Assembly (NCBI RefSeq): GCF_016009175.1
Contig: NZ_JADUCM010000002.1
Coordinates: forward strand, 372,001 to 436,000
Length of the DNA stretch: 64,000 nt
Direction of reading: 5' to 3'
DNA from: Pseudomonas alkylphenolica
GTDB taxonomy: Bacteria > Pseudomonadota > Gammaproteobacteria > Pseudomonadales > Pseudomonadaceae
Positions 46,233-55,397 of the stretch are shown piece by piece (position 1 is the stretch's first letter; every line of letters starts with the position of its first letter). Made by a program: the position numbers and the translations under genes. The notes beneath the pieces are model-generated. The model was not told the DNA's origin. It made no database searches and saw nothing but the letters and a program-made list of their open reading frames with translations.

Positions 46233-47315
46233 ATGGGACTGCGCACGCCTCTTTATGACCTGCACCTGGCGCTAGGCGCCAAGATGGTCGATTTTGGCGG
46301 TTGGGACATGCCGTTGCACTATGGCTCGCAGGTCGAAGAGCACCATCAGGTGCGCCGTGACTGCGGGGTATTCGATGTTTCCCACATGACCGTTATCGAT
46401 GTAACCGGCGATGACGCCCCAGCCTGGCTACAACGTCTGCTGGCCAACGACATTGCGCGACTGGATGAAGTCGGCAAGGCCCTGTACAGCACCATGCTCG
46501 ATGAGCAGGGCCGGGTTATTGACGACATGATCGTCTACCGGTGCGAGAGCGGCTATCGCCTGGTGGTCAACGCCGCCACCCGGGACAAGGACCTTGCCTG
46601 GCTGAACGCCTGCACAGGCGATTTCAAGGTGACCCTCAACGAGCGTCCGGAACTGGCCATTCTGGCCATCCAGGGGCCCGAGGCCCGCGCCAGGGTTGCC
46701 GAGCTGGTGTCCGCTCCCAGAGCGGCGCTGATCCGTGACCTCAAGCCTTTTGAAGGGCGCGCCGAAGGCGACTGGTTTATCGCCCGTACCGGTTATACCG
46801 GCGAAGACGGCCTGGAGATTATCTTCCCGGCGCTGCAGGCCCCGGCGTTTTTCAACGACCTGGTCGGTGCCGGTATTGCCCCGAGCGGCCTCGGTGCCCG
46901 CGATACGCTGCGCCTTGAGGCCGGGATGAACCTGTATGGCCAGGACATCGACCAGGCCCACACGCCGCTGACCTCGAACCTGGGCTGGAGCGTCGCCTGG
47001 GAGCCTGCCGAACGCGACTTCATCGGTCGCAGCGGCTTGCTCGCGGAAATCGAGAGCGGCGTGGAGCAAAAAATGGTCGGCCTGGTGCTGGAAGAGCGTG
47101 GCGTTCTGCGCGCTCATCAGGTCGTGCGTGTCGCTGGTATTGGCGAGGGGGAGATCACTAGTGGTAGCTTCTCACCTACGCTGAGCAAATCCATCGCCCT
47201 GGCGCGGGTGCCGATGGCAACCGCCGATCGTGCCGAGGTGGAGATTCGTGGCAAGTGGTACCCGGTGCGAGTGGTCAAGCCGACCTTCGTGCGCCATGGC
47301 AAGATTTTGATCTGA
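46233..47315 (+). CDS. gcvT: Aminomethyltransferase, glycine cleavage T protein
   Basis: Transfers the methylene group from the lipoyl arm of GcvH to tetrahydrofolate and releases ammonia. 360 residues from ATG 46233 behind GGAAGGAG. Folate-binding blocks: [23 protein letters not shown] (start only quoted), [11 protein letters not shown], and [12 protein letters not shown]. The C-terminal domain ends with [12 protein letters not shown]. First gene of gcvT-gcvH-gcvP; 46-base gap to gcvH. Confidence 0.97.
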   Translation: MGLRTPLYDLHLALGAKMVDFGGWDMPLHYGSQVEEHHQVRRDCGVFDVSHMTVIDVTGDDAPAWLQRLLANDIARLDEVGKALYSTMLDEQGRVIDDMIVYRCESGYRLVVNAATRDKDLAWLNACTGDFKVTLNERPELAILAIQGPEARARVAELVSAPRAALIRDLKPFEGRAEGDWFIARTGYTGEDGLEIIFPALQAPAFFNDLVGAGIAPSGLGARDTLRLEAGMNLYGQDIDQAHTPLTSNLGWSVAWEPAERDFIGRSGLLAEIESGVEQKMVGLVLEERGVLRAHQVVRVAGIGEGEITSGSFSPTLSKSIALARVPMATADRAEVEIRGKWYPVRVVKPTFVRHGKILI

Positions 47316-47361
47316 ACCTAATTCTGGCGGGCCTACCGCTGACCCTATTGAGGAAAACAAG

Positions 47362-47745
47362 ATGAGCAATATCCCCGCCGACCTGCGTTTTGCCGAAAGT
47401 CACGAGTGGGCCAAACTGGAAGCCGACGGCAGTGTGACCGTGGGTATCAGCGATCACGCCCAGGAAGCCCTGGGTGACGTGGTGTTTGTCGAGCTGGCCG
47501 AAGTTGGCAAGGTCTTCGCTGCGGGCGATGCTGCCGGTGTGGTCGAGTCGGTCAAGGCCGCTTCGGACATCTACGCGCCCGTCAGCGGTGAAGTCATCGC
47601 CGTGAACGAGGCCCTGGGTGACAGCCCTGAGTCGCTGAACAGCGATCCTTACGGCAGCTGGATCTTCAAGCTCAAGCCAAGCAACACCGCCGAACTGGAG
47701 AAGCTGCTCGACGCTGCCGGCTACGCTGCCGCCATCGGCGAATAG
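47362..47745 (+). CDS. gcvH: Glycine cleavage system H protein
   Basis: Lipoyl-carrying shuttle of the glycine cleavage complex. 127 residues; lipoylated lysine is K65 in [17 protein letters not shown], with the usual H-protein frame [21 protein letters not shown] (part). A strong AGGAA Shine-Dalgarno precedes ATG 47362. The stop leads directly into the long hairpin before gcvP. Confidence 0.97.
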   Translation: MSNIPADLRFAESHEWAKLEADGSVTVGISDHAQEALGDVVFVELAEVGKVFAAGDAAGVVESVKAASDIYAPVSGEVIAVNEALGDSPESLNSDPYGSWIFKLKPSNTAELEKLLDAAGYAAAIGE

Positions 47746-47756
47746 TTTTCACACAA

Positions 47757-47826
47757 AGCGGCAATCTCTTCCTAGACTCAATATGCCTCGACTGGTCGGG
47801 GCTTGGTCTAGGAAGAGAGAGCCGCT
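47757..47826 (+). promoter_or_regulatory. Long hairpin filling the gcvH-gcvP junction
   Basis: AGCGGC (47757-47762) pairs with GCCGCT (47821-47826). A 13-base perfect stem follows (47765-47777 with 47806-47818; core CTCTTCCTAGAC/GTCTAGGAAGAG). Inside it GCCTCGA/TCGGGGC forms a third stem closing on CTGG. The only strong Shine-Dalgarno-like sequence (AGGAAGAG) lies in the second arm and the base after the hairpin is the gcvP ATG. No T-tract follows. Confidence 0.8.
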
Positions 47827-50700
47827 ATGTCCCAGTCGCCGTCCCTGAGCCAACTGCACGACCCCAATCCCTTCTTGCGTCGCCACCTGGGGCCTGATGC
47901 CTCGGAGCAGCAGGCGATGCTCCAGGCCCTTGGCCTGGCCAGCCGTAGCGCGCTGATCGAGCAGACCGTGCCACCGGGCATTCGCCTGAACGGGCCACTG
48001 AAACTGCCCGACGCACTGGATGAACAGGCTGCCCTCGCCAAACTCAGGGGCTACGCCGAGCAGAACCAGGTGTGGACCAGCCTCATCGGCATGGGTTATC
48101 ACGGTACCGTCACACCCACCGTCATTCTGCGCAACGTCCTTGAAAATCCGGGCTGGTACACCGCCTATACCCCCTATCAGCCGGAAATTGCTCAAGGTCG
48201 CCTGGAAGCCTTGCTGAATTTCCAGCAGATGGTCATCGACCTCACCGGGCTCGACCTGGCTAACGCCTCGTTGCTCGATGAGGCCACGGCGGCCGCTGAA
48301 GCCATGGCCCTGGCCAAGCGCATGGCCAAGTCGAAAAGCAATGTGTTCTTTGCCGACGAGCACTGCCACCCACAAACCCTGTCGGTGCTGCAGACCCGTG
48401 CCGAAGGTTTCGGTTTCGAGCTGGTCGTCGATGCTGTGGATAACCTGGGTAATTACCAGGTGTTCGGGGCGTTGTTGCAGTACCCCGATACCCATGGCGA
48501 AATCCGCGACTTGCGCCCGTTGATCGAACAGCTGCACAAGCAACAGGCACTGGCCTGTGTTGCCGCCGACCTGCTCAGCCTGCTGATGTTGACCCCACCG
48601 GGTGAGCTGGGCGCTGACGTGGTATTGGGTACGACACAGCGCTTTGGCGTGCCGATGGGCTATGGCGGCCCGCATGCTGCCTACTTTGCCTGTCGCGATG
48701 CCTTCAAGCGAGCCATGCCCGGGCGCATCATCGGCGTGTCCAAGGACGCACGCGGCAACGTCGCGTTGCGCATGGCCCTGCAAACCCGCGAGCAGCATAT
48801 TCGCCGCGAGAAGGCCAATTCCAACATCTGCACGGCACAGGTGCTGCTGGCCAACATCGCCGCCTTCTACGCGGTCTATCACGGCCCGGAAGGCTTGCAG
48901 CGCATTGCCCAGCGTGTGCATGCGCTGACCTTCGTGCTGGCGGCGGGGCTGGAAAGCAAAGGCATCAAGCGCCTCAACCAGCACTTCTTCGACACCCTGA
49001 CCCTGGAGGTCGGCGGCAGCCAGACGGCGATCATCGAGAGTGCCGAGGCCGCGCAGATCAACCTGCGCATCCTCGGGCGCGGGCAGTTGGGCGTGAGCCT
49101 CGACGAGACCTGTGACGAATCCACTGTGCTACGGCTGTTTGATATCTTCCTGGGTGCCGACCACGGCCTGGATATTGCCACCCTCGATGCACAGGCCTTG
49201 CCGGAGGGTATTCCGGCAGCGCTGGTACGGCGCTCGACCTTTCTTACCCATCCGGTGTTCAACCTGCACCACAGCGAAACCGAGATGCTGCGCTACCTCA
49301 AGCAGCTGGAAAACAAAGACCTGGCGTTGAACCAGTCGATGATTCCGCTGGGTTCCTGCACCATGAAGCTCAATGCCAGCAGCGAGATGATCCCGATCAC
49401 CTGGCCGGGTTTTGCCTTGTTGCACCCCTTCGCCCCCGCCGGGCAGGTGCAGGGCTACAAGGCAATGATCGATGAGCTGGAAGCCTGGCTTTGCGCGATC
49501 ACCGGTTTCGATGCCATCTGCATGCAACCCAACTCGGGCGCCCAGGGTGAATACGCCGGGTTGATGGCCATTGCCAAGTATCACCGCAGCCGTCATCAGC
49601 ATCAGCGCGATATCTGCCTGATTCCCTCTTCCGCGCATGGCACCAACCCGGCATCGGCACAGATGGCCGGTATGCAGGTGATGATTGTCGAGTGCGACGA
49701 AGCCGGCAACGTCGACCTCGCGGACCTCAAGGCCAAGGCGCTCGCGGCGGGCGAGCGGCTGTCCTGCCTGATGGCAACATACCCTTCGACCCACGGTGTC
49801 TATGAAGAGGGTATCAGCGAGATCTGCGAAGTTATCCACAAGCAGGGCGGCCAGGTGTACATGGATGGCGCCAACCTCAATGCGCAGGTTGGCCTGGCGC
49901 GGCCGGCCGATATCGGTGCCGATGTGTCGCACATGAACCTGCACAAGACCTTCTGCATCCCCCATGGGGGTGGCGGTCCCGGCATGGGGCCGATCGGCGT
50001 GCGTGCGCACCTGGCACCTTTTGTCGCCAGTCACCCGGTTGTCCCGGTGCTGGGGCCGGACCCGAAAAATACCGCGGTGAGTGCCGCCCCTTGGGGCAGC
50101 GCGAGCATCCTGCCGATCAGCTGGATGTACATCGCCATGATGGGGCCGCAACTGGCCGATGCCAGTGAAGTGGCGATTCTTTCGGCCAACTACCTCGCCG
50201 AGCGGCTAGGCGGCGCGTTCCCGGTGTTGTATCGCGGGCGCAATGAGCGCGTGGCGCATGAATGCATTCTCGATCTGCGGCCGCTGAAAGCCCTGACCGG
50301 AATCAGCGAGGAGGATGTGGCCAAGCGTCTGATGGATTACGGCTTCCATGCACCGACCATGTCGTTTCCGGTGCCGGGGACCTTGATGGTCGAGCCGACC
50401 GAGAGCGAGTCCAAGGCTGAACTGGACCGCTTTATCGAAGCGATGCTGAGCATCCGTGCAGAAATCCAGGAAGTGCAGGACGGCAACTGGCCTGCAGAAG
50501 ACAACCCGCTCAAGCATGCGCCGCATACCTTGGCGGATGTAGTGGGTATCTGGGAGCGTCCCTACAGCATTGCCCAGGGCGTTGCGCCCAGCGACCACGT
50601 GCGTTTGCACAAGTACTGGCCGGCAGTGAACCGGGTAGATAACGTGTTCGGTGACCGCAACCTGTTCTGTGCTTGTGTACCGGTGGACGACTATCGGTGA
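47827..50700 (+). CDS. gcvP: Glycine dehydrogenase (decarboxylating), P protein
   Basis: PLP enzyme that decarboxylates glycine and loads the aminomethyl group on GcvH. 957 residues, the usual full-length single-chain form with N- and C-terminal halves. The PLP lysine lies in [17 protein letters not shown]; other blocks are [15 protein letters not shown] and [17 protein letters not shown]. Its N-terminus (SQSPSLSQL) is typical of pseudomonads. A REP pair follows the stop. Confidence 0.97.
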   Translation: MSQSPSLSQLHDPNPFLRRHLGPDASEQQAMLQALGLASRSALIEQTVPPGIRLNGPLKLPDALDEQAALAKLRGYAEQNQVWTSLIGMGYHGTVTPTVILRNVLENPGWYTAYTPYQPEIAQGRLEALLNFQQMVIDLTGLDLANASLLDEATAAAEAMALAKRMAKSKSNVFFADEHCHPQTLSVLQTRAEGFGFELVVDAVDNLGNYQVFGALLQYPDTHGEIRDLRPLIEQLHKQQALACVAADLLSLLMLTPPGELGADVVLGTTQRFGVPMGYGGPHAAYFACRDAFKRAMPGRIIGVSKDARGNVALRMALQTREQHIRREKANSNICTAQVLLANIAAFYAVYHGPEGLQRIAQRVHALTFVLAAGLESKGIKRLNQHFFDTLTLEVGGSQTAIIESAEAAQINLRILGRGQLGVSLDETCDESTVLRLFDIFLGADHGLDIATLDAQALPEGIPAALVRRSTFLTHPVFNLHHSETEMLRYLKQLENKDLALNQSMIPLGSCTMKLNASSEMIPITWPGFALLHPFAPAGQVQGYKAMIDELEAWLCAITGFDAICMQPNSGAQGEYAGLMAIAKYHRSRHQHQRDICLIPSSAHGTNPASAQMAGMQVMIVECDEAGNVDLADLKAKALAAGERLSCLMATYPSTHGVYEEGISEICEVIHKQGGQVYMDGANLNAQVGLARPADIGADVSHMNLHKTFCIPHGGGGPGMGPIGVRAHLAPFVASHPVVPVLGPDPKNTAVSAAPWGSASILPISWMYIAMMGPQLADASEVAILSANYLAERLGGAFPVLYRGRNERVAHECILDLRPLKALTGISEEDVAKRLMDYGFHAPTMSFPVPGTLMVEPTESESKAELDRFIEAMLSIRAEIQEVQDGNWPAEDNPLKHAPHTLADVVGIWERPYSIAQGVAPSDHVRLHKYWPAVNRVDNVFGDRNLFCACVPVDDYR

Positions 50701-50707
50701 GGCAAGG

Positions 50708-50765
50708 ATCGCCAGCAAGCCGGCTCCTACAACGCTCCGCCCGTAGGAGCCGGCTTGCTGGCGAT
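50708..50765. repeat. REP-type inverted repeat pair after gcvP
   Basis: Two exact 23-base arms (50708-50730 and 50743-50765) with key core GCCAGCAAGCCGGC / GCCGGCTTGCTGGC and a 12-base spacer. This is the typical Pseudomonas REP palindrome and probably terminates or stabilises the gcv mRNA end. Confidence 0.9.
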
Positions 50766-50786
50766 GGGGCCCTAAAAATCGGTGTA

Positions 50787-51101
50787 TTAATGGTCTACAG
50801 CATTCTTGGCCAGGATCGCGTTGGCCAGGTCCATGTCGCTGACCTTGAGGTCCGGGTTTTCAGCCCGGGCAGTGCGCATGGCCGCTTCCAGATAGGGACC
50901 TCGAATGGCGCCTTCGCTGGCGACAAAGCTGCTGGCATCATCCTGCGCGGCCGCGACCAGCTTGTGGTCCTTGGACGTCAGGTAGGTGGAGCCGGTGGTT
51001 GCGCCGGAGGTAATGACATTGCGCCAGAAGGTATCGGCCATGGCCGAACCGACAGGCAGGGAAAGCAGGGCAAGGGTTGCGACTGCAACGTTGAGACGCA
51101 T
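50787..51101 (-). CDS. DUF2388 domain-containing secreted protein
   Basis: 104 residues from ATG 51101. Signal peptide (~1-22, ending AMA) then a short conserved domain: TFWRNVITSGATTGSTYLTS, DDASSFVASEGAIRGPYLEAA (in parts) and AILAKNAVDH. DUF2388 proteins are small Pseudomonas periplasmic proteins, often in multicopy; no function is known. The REP pair lies between its 3' end and gcvP. Confidence 0.85.
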   Translation of the reverse strand: MRLNVAVATLALLSLPVGSAMADTFWRNVITSGATTGSTYLTSKDHKLVAAAQDDASSFVASEGAIRGPYLEAAMRTARAENPDLKVSDMDLANAILAKNAVDH

Positions 51102-51154
51102 CGGGGGTGACTCCAACTGAGGTGAACTGGCCGATTGGATTGGTTCGCCCGAAT

Positions 51155-52858
51155 CTAGTTCCCTGGCGCCACGCTCAATACTTCTGCCTGTGTGGTCAGG
51201 CCGGCAGCCACTTTCTGTTCACCGCTCTGCAGCAAGCTGAGCAGGCCTTCTTCGACGGCCTTCTGGCGCAGCAGGGTAAGGTCGGTATCGTGGCAAATAC
51301 CGGCTTTGAAGGCGGTGCTTACTCTCAGCAGCTCATGAATGGCGCTGCGGCCGTGATAACCGGTCTGCCGACACGCGTTGCAGCCTGCGGCGCTATAGCC
51401 GCTCCCTTGGTTCGGTACTTTGCACCGTGTGCAGAGGGTGCGCACCAGGCGTTGAGCCAACACACCGATCAGCCCGGCGTTGATCAGGTGCGGCGCTACC
51501 CCCAGCTCTAGCAAGCGGCTGATCGCACTGCAGGCATCGTTGGTGTGCAGGGTGGATAGCACCAAGTGGCCGGTCAATGCCGCCTGGAAGGCCACCTGCG
51601 CTGTTTCCAGGTCGCGGATCTCGCCGATCATGATGATGTCCGGGTCCTGGCGCAGCAGAGCCCGGGCGCCCTCGGCAAAGCCCAGGTCGATCGCCGGATG
51701 GACCTGCAGCTGGTTGAACCGGGGTTCGACCATTTCAATCGGGTCTTCAACCGTGCACACATTGACCTGAGGCGTTGCCAGGTACTTCAGGGTGGCGTAA
51801 AGGGTGCTGGTCTTGCCGGAGCCGGTCGGCCCTGTGACCAGGATCAGGCCGTGGCGCTGGCTGATCATGGCTTGCCAGCGTGTCAGGGTGTCACCCGTGA
51901 GGCCCAACTGGTGGAAGTCGTGCTGCATCAGGTGCGGGTCGAAGATGCGCATCACCAGCTTCTCGCCGAAGGTGGTCGGCAGGGTCGACAGGCGCAGCTC
52001 AATGTCATTGCCGGCCGGCAGGTGCGTCTTGATCCGGCCATCCTGGGGCCGACGCTTTTCCGCCACGTTCATGCGCCCAAGGGTTTTCAGGCGGCTGACC
52101 ACAGCCAAAGTGACTTCAGCCGGAAACTCGTAGACCGGGTGCAGCACGCCATCGATGCGAAAGCGCAATTGCCCCTGGTCCCGCCTGGGCTCCAGATGGA
52201 TGTCGCTGGCCCGTTGATCGAAGGCGTACTGCAGCAGCCAGTCGACAATGGTGACGATATGGGCATCCTCATCTTCTGCTCGTTGGCCTTGCGCGCCCAG
52301 TTCGAGCAGGTGCTCGAGATTGCCCGGCGAGGGCAGCCCCCTTTGCTGACGGCTGGCGCCATGGACCGAATGGGCCAGGTGGAAGAACGCCTGGCTGAAC
52401 TGGCGAATCTGTACCGGGCTGGCCAGCACATGCCTGATCGGGCGTCGCAGCACCTGGGCCAGGTCCGCTTCCCATGACCTGACATAAGGCTCGGCGCTGG
52501 CCACGGTGATGCCCTGGGCATCATCGGCAATCACCAGGATGCCGTGGCGTTGGGCGAAGGTGGCCGACATCAGCCCCGTGGTTGCTACCAGGTCGAGTTG
52601 CAGCGGATCGATGTGCAGGTACGGCAGCCCGGCGTGCTGACCCAGCCACTGGCACAGGGCTTCCAGGCTCAGGCGCTGGCCCGGTTGGCGAGGGTCAGGC
52701 AGACCCTGGCAGGCAATGTGTTCAAGAGGATGGGAGTTGCTGGCGGGGGCTTGAGCGCGCAGTGCCTGGACAGTGTCCTGGCTGAGAAGCCGGGCATCAA
52801 GCAGGTCGCCCAGTAGGCGCTCGAGCGTCAGCCTGCGGTCCTGTTGGCTGACAGTCAT
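51155..52858 (-). CDS. Standalone GspE/PilB-type secretion ATPase
   Basis: Type II secretion/type IV pilus assembly ATPase family. 567 residues from ATG 52858. N-terminal domain (~1-150) of the T2SSE_N kind; catalytic core with VTGPTGSGKTSTLYATL (Walker A), an Asp box EDPIEMVEPRFNQLQV, HPAIDLGFAEGARALLRQDPDIIMIGEIRD (Walker B region, partial) and a His box STLHTND; and a C-terminal tetracysteine zinc site (CTRCK...CNACRQTGYHGR). There are no pilin, PilC or secretin genes alongside, so its partners are elsewhere. Confidence 0.92.
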   Translation of the reverse strand: MTVSQQDRRLTLERLLGDLLDARLLSQDTVQALRAQAPASNSHPLEHIACQGLPDPRQPGQRLSLEALCQWLGQHAGLPYLHIDPLQLDLVATTGLMSATFAQRHGILVIADDAQGITVASAEPYVRSWEADLAQVLRRPIRHVLASPVQIRQFSQAFFHLAHSVHGASRQQRGLPSPGNLEHLLELGAQGQRAEDEDAHIVTIVDWLLQYAFDQRASDIHLEPRRDQGQLRFRIDGVLHPVYEFPAEVTLAVVSRLKTLGRMNVAEKRRPQDGRIKTHLPAGNDIELRLSTLPTTFGEKLVMRIFDPHLMQHDFHQLGLTGDTLTRWQAMISQRHGLILVTGPTGSGKTSTLYATLKYLATPQVNVCTVEDPIEMVEPRFNQLQVHPAIDLGFAEGARALLRQDPDIIMIGEIRDLETAQVAFQAALTGHLVLSTLHTNDACSAISRLLELGVAPHLINAGLIGVLAQRLVRTLCTRCKVPNQGSGYSAAGCNACRQTGYHGRSAIHELLRVSTAFKAGICHDTDLTLLRQKAVEEGLLSLLQSGEQKVAAGLTTQAEVLSVAPGN

Positions 52859-52957
52859 GTGGCGTCCTTGCCTTGCTGCCTGAAGGGGTGGCAATCACAA
52901 GCTTAGCTGGCTGTGGGGAATAGCAAGGCCCGGATGCGTTTCCAGGCGTTTCCCGGT

Positions 52958-53278
52958 TCAGACCGGGCGATGGGCCAGCGTCAGACGGACCTCGTCGACA
53001 CAGATCAGGTTGCGCATTTTTTGTGCGATCAACTCGGCCCGGTGCCAGCTCAGGCCGCCAATCTCGAGCTCTACCTGCAGCACATCGTCGCACTGGTTCA
53101 TCACCACCTTGTGGGGCGTCAGGAACTGCAGGGCAAACAGGTTCAGCACCCGGCAAAGGCTGTCTGGCTCGGCTTCGACCTGCAATTGGTAGCGCACGTA
53201 GCTCAGGGCGCTGCTGGCGGCCCAGACGTCGTCACGCAACGGGGTGGCAGGGCTGTCGAAGCGTTCGAGTGCGCTCAT
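52958..53278 (-). CDS. Small ACT-like domain protein, unrecognised family
   Basis: 106 residues from ATG 53278. I do not recognise a named family. The pattern from residue ~28 (VRYQLQVEAEPDSLCRVLNL, then VVMNQCDDVLQVELEIGG and AELIAQKMRNLICVDEVRLTL) fits the beta-alpha-beta-beta-alpha-beta order of ACT domains, which bind amino acids. It is divergent from an Lrp-type regulator (126-base shared region), so it may be its target. The ACT reading is by eye and should be treated as tentative. Confidence 0.6.
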   Translation of the reverse strand: MSALERFDSPATPLRDDVWAASSALSYVRYQLQVEAEPDSLCRVLNLFALQFLTPHKVVMNQCDDVLQVELEIGGLSWHRAELIAQKMRNLICVDEVRLTLAHRPV

Positions 53279-53404
53279 GAGATTCTCCGGTTTCAGTGCG
53301 AGAGATTTTTACATGCGCAAGCCGGAATTTTTTCTCTAAAATCAGCAGATATGGCGATTTGTTGAATTGATCAATTCGCCCTGGTGTATTGAAAGGAAAT
53401 TATT

Positions 53405-53875
53405 ATGCAAAGCGAGTTGGACGCTTATGACCGACGCATCCTGGCCCTGTTGCAGGAGGATGCTTCGCTTTCCAGTGCGCAGATTGCCGAGCGGGTAGGG
53501 CTGTCGCAGTCGCCTTGCTGGCGGCGGATTCAGCGCTTGAAGGAGGAGGGGGTGATTCGCGGTCAGGTGACCTTGCTCGACCGCAAGAAGATCGGCCTGA
53601 ACACGCAGATATTCGCCGAGGTGAAACTCAACGCCCACGGCCGCTCCAACTTCACCGAGTTCACCGAGGCGATCCGCGGTTTTGAAGAAGTGCTGGAGTG
53701 CTATGTGCTGATGGGGGCGGTGGATTTCTTGCTGAGGATCGTCACCCCGGACATCGAAGCCTACGAACGGTTCTTTTTCGAAAAGCTGTCGATGGTGCCG
53801 GGGATCCAGGAGGTCAACTCGATCGTGGCCTTGTCTGAAATCAAGTCCACGACGAGTCTACCGGTGCTGCGCTAG
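53405..53875 (+). CDS. Lrp/AsnC family transcriptional regulator
   Basis: 156 residues. N-terminal helix-turn-helix (~1-60: LDAYDRRILALLQEDASLSS, IAERVGLSQSPCWRRIQRLKEEG in part) and C-terminal RAM/ACT-like ligand domain (~65-150: FAEVKLNAHGRS, ECYVLMGAVDFLLRIVTPD). Ligand probably an amino acid; targets unknown, but a divergent ACT-like gene and amino-acid metabolism genes nearby are candidates. Starts at ATG 53405 after a GAAAGGAAA Shine-Dalgarno. Confidence 0.93.
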   Translation: MQSELDAYDRRILALLQEDASLSSAQIAERVGLSQSPCWRRIQRLKEEGVIRGQVTLLDRKKIGLNTQIFAEVKLNAHGRSNFTEFTEAIRGFEEVLECYVLMGAVDFLLRIVTPDIEAYERFFFEKLSMVPGIQEVNSIVALSEIKSTTSLPVLR

Positions 53876-53878
53876 GGC

Positions 53879-55270
53879 TTATTTGCGCAGCAGGTGTTTC
53901 CAGCCACGGCTCTGGAACACGGCCATGACCTGGTGGGCACGGGCGTCCAGCACCTCGGTGCGCACGTCTGCTTCCACTTCGTCGCTGATCGGCAGGTTGG
54001 CCAGTTCGTGCAGCTTGTTCAGTTCTCCGAACAGGCGGTCCAGGTCCGGGCTTTCCAGCACCTGACGGGCATGGTGCAACCAGGCCAGCAGGCGCTCGAT
54101 ACGCGGCAGCTGTTCGGCCAGGTCTTCCGGCTGGCGATGGTACAGCGGCAGGTTCAGCGCCTTGGCCTCGTCAGCCAGCAGCACGTTCAGCCAGTTGGCC
54201 AACTGGGCAGCGCCCTGGCGGTCGCCGCGCTTGTTGCGCTCGACGGTCCAGCCGCGGGCCAGCAGCCAGCGCGAGGTTTCCAGGGAGAACTGACCCCAGC
54301 GGGTGTCGAGCAGCTCTTCGGCGAACTGCTCTGGCGCAGCGCGACGAACGTCTTCGTCGTCGTTGCCGGCCAGCACCAGTGGGCGCCAGTCTTCGAGCAG
54401 GGCATCGAGGCTGCTGCGCAGTGCTGCAGTGGTGGTACGCGGCGCTGCCTGGCCAAGGCTGCTGGCCAGGGCGCGCAGTTCGGCGAGGGACTGCACCCAG
54501 TCTTGCAGCAGGCGCCAGTGGCCGTTGAAGCGATACTGCTCAGCCAGGCGCTGGCTGGCGCCGAGCAGTTGCAGGGCGAGCGCGGCAAAGGCGTCGTCTA
54601 CCGACATCTCGGCGCTGAGCTCGCTCGCTGGCAGGCTCAAGGCGTAGCTGGCCGGGTCGAGCAGGCGATAGCCGCGTTCGGCCTTGCTGATGTCGCAGGG
54701 GAACAGCGGCAGGCTGGCGGACAGTTCGGCAGCCAGTTCCAGCAGCGCTTCGGGTTCGCCTTCGCGCAGTTCCAGTTCCAGCTCGCAGATTTCTTCTTTC
54801 TGCTTGCCCGCGACCACTGTGCCCAGGTCCAGGGCTGCTTCGATCACCACCTTGGACTTGCCACGGCCCCAGGCGATTTCAGCGTATTCGCGGGTGAAGT
54901 CGGTGGTGAACAGCGCCTTGATGGTCTTTTTGTCCAGCTCGGCCAGTTCGGCCGGCCAGCACGTGTCGTCGAGCTTCTTCAGGTCCAGCTTGGCCTTGGG
55001 CAGCTCCCACTCGTGTTCGTTGCGCTGCGACAGGCCGGCGACGCTTTGGCCGCGGGTCTTGAGGGTCTGGATGACCACATCGCCATCGCGGCGCAGGCGC
55101 AGGGCGACCTTGGCTGCAGCCAGGTCACGCTCGGGGGTGTCGAAGTACTGGTTGAGCAGCTCGCGCTGCTGCCAGCCGGACTTGTTGCGCTTCTTCAGCA
55201 ATGGGTGCTCGCGCAGGGCGGCGAGCGTCTCGCGGCTGACGCGCAGTTTGATTTCGGTTTCTTTGTGCAT
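53879..55270 (-). CDS. CYTH-CHAD domain protein (inorganic triphosphatase type)
   Basis: 463 residues from ATG 55270; upstream open frame does not belong. N-terminal CYTH domain (~1-200) with the tunnel motif E-T-E-I-K-L-R (ExExK) and the acidic EICELELELREG strand, C-terminal CHAD helical domain (~215-463) rich in basic/histidine residues (WLLARGWTVER). CYTH enzymes hydrolyse triphosphate and CHAD binds polyphosphate, fitting the ppk/ppx theme of the region. Convergent with the Lrp gene, 3 bases apart. Confidence 0.93.
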   Translation of the reverse strand: MHKETEIKLRVSRETLAALREHPLLKKRNKSGWQQRELLNQYFDTPERDLAAAKVALRLRRDGDVVIQTLKTRGQSVAGLSQRNEHEWELPKAKLDLKKLDDTCWPAELAELDKKTIKALFTTDFTREYAEIAWGRGKSKVVIEAALDLGTVVAGKQKEEICELELELREGEPEALLELAAELSASLPLFPCDISKAERGYRLLDPASYALSLPASELSAEMSVDDAFAALALQLLGASQRLAEQYRFNGHWRLLQDWVQSLAELRALASSLGQAAPRTTTAALRSSLDALLEDWRPLVLAGNDDEDVRRAAPEQFAEELLDTRWGQFSLETSRWLLARGWTVERNKRGDRQGAAQLANWLNVLLADEAKALNLPLYHRQPEDLAEQLPRIERLLAWLHHARQVLESPDLDRLFGELNKLHELANLPISDEVEADVRTEVLDARAHQVMAVFQSRGWKHLLRK

Positions 55271-55397
55271 TGCTGGGTAATCCAGGCTCGGATGACAGGG
55301 AGCGTCTTGGCCGTGCAGTGTACAGGACTCGGCCGCCGACGGTTTATTCCAGGTGCCCGATGGCCCTATGATGGGTTTCGTCCCGAGGAGAAAGCGC

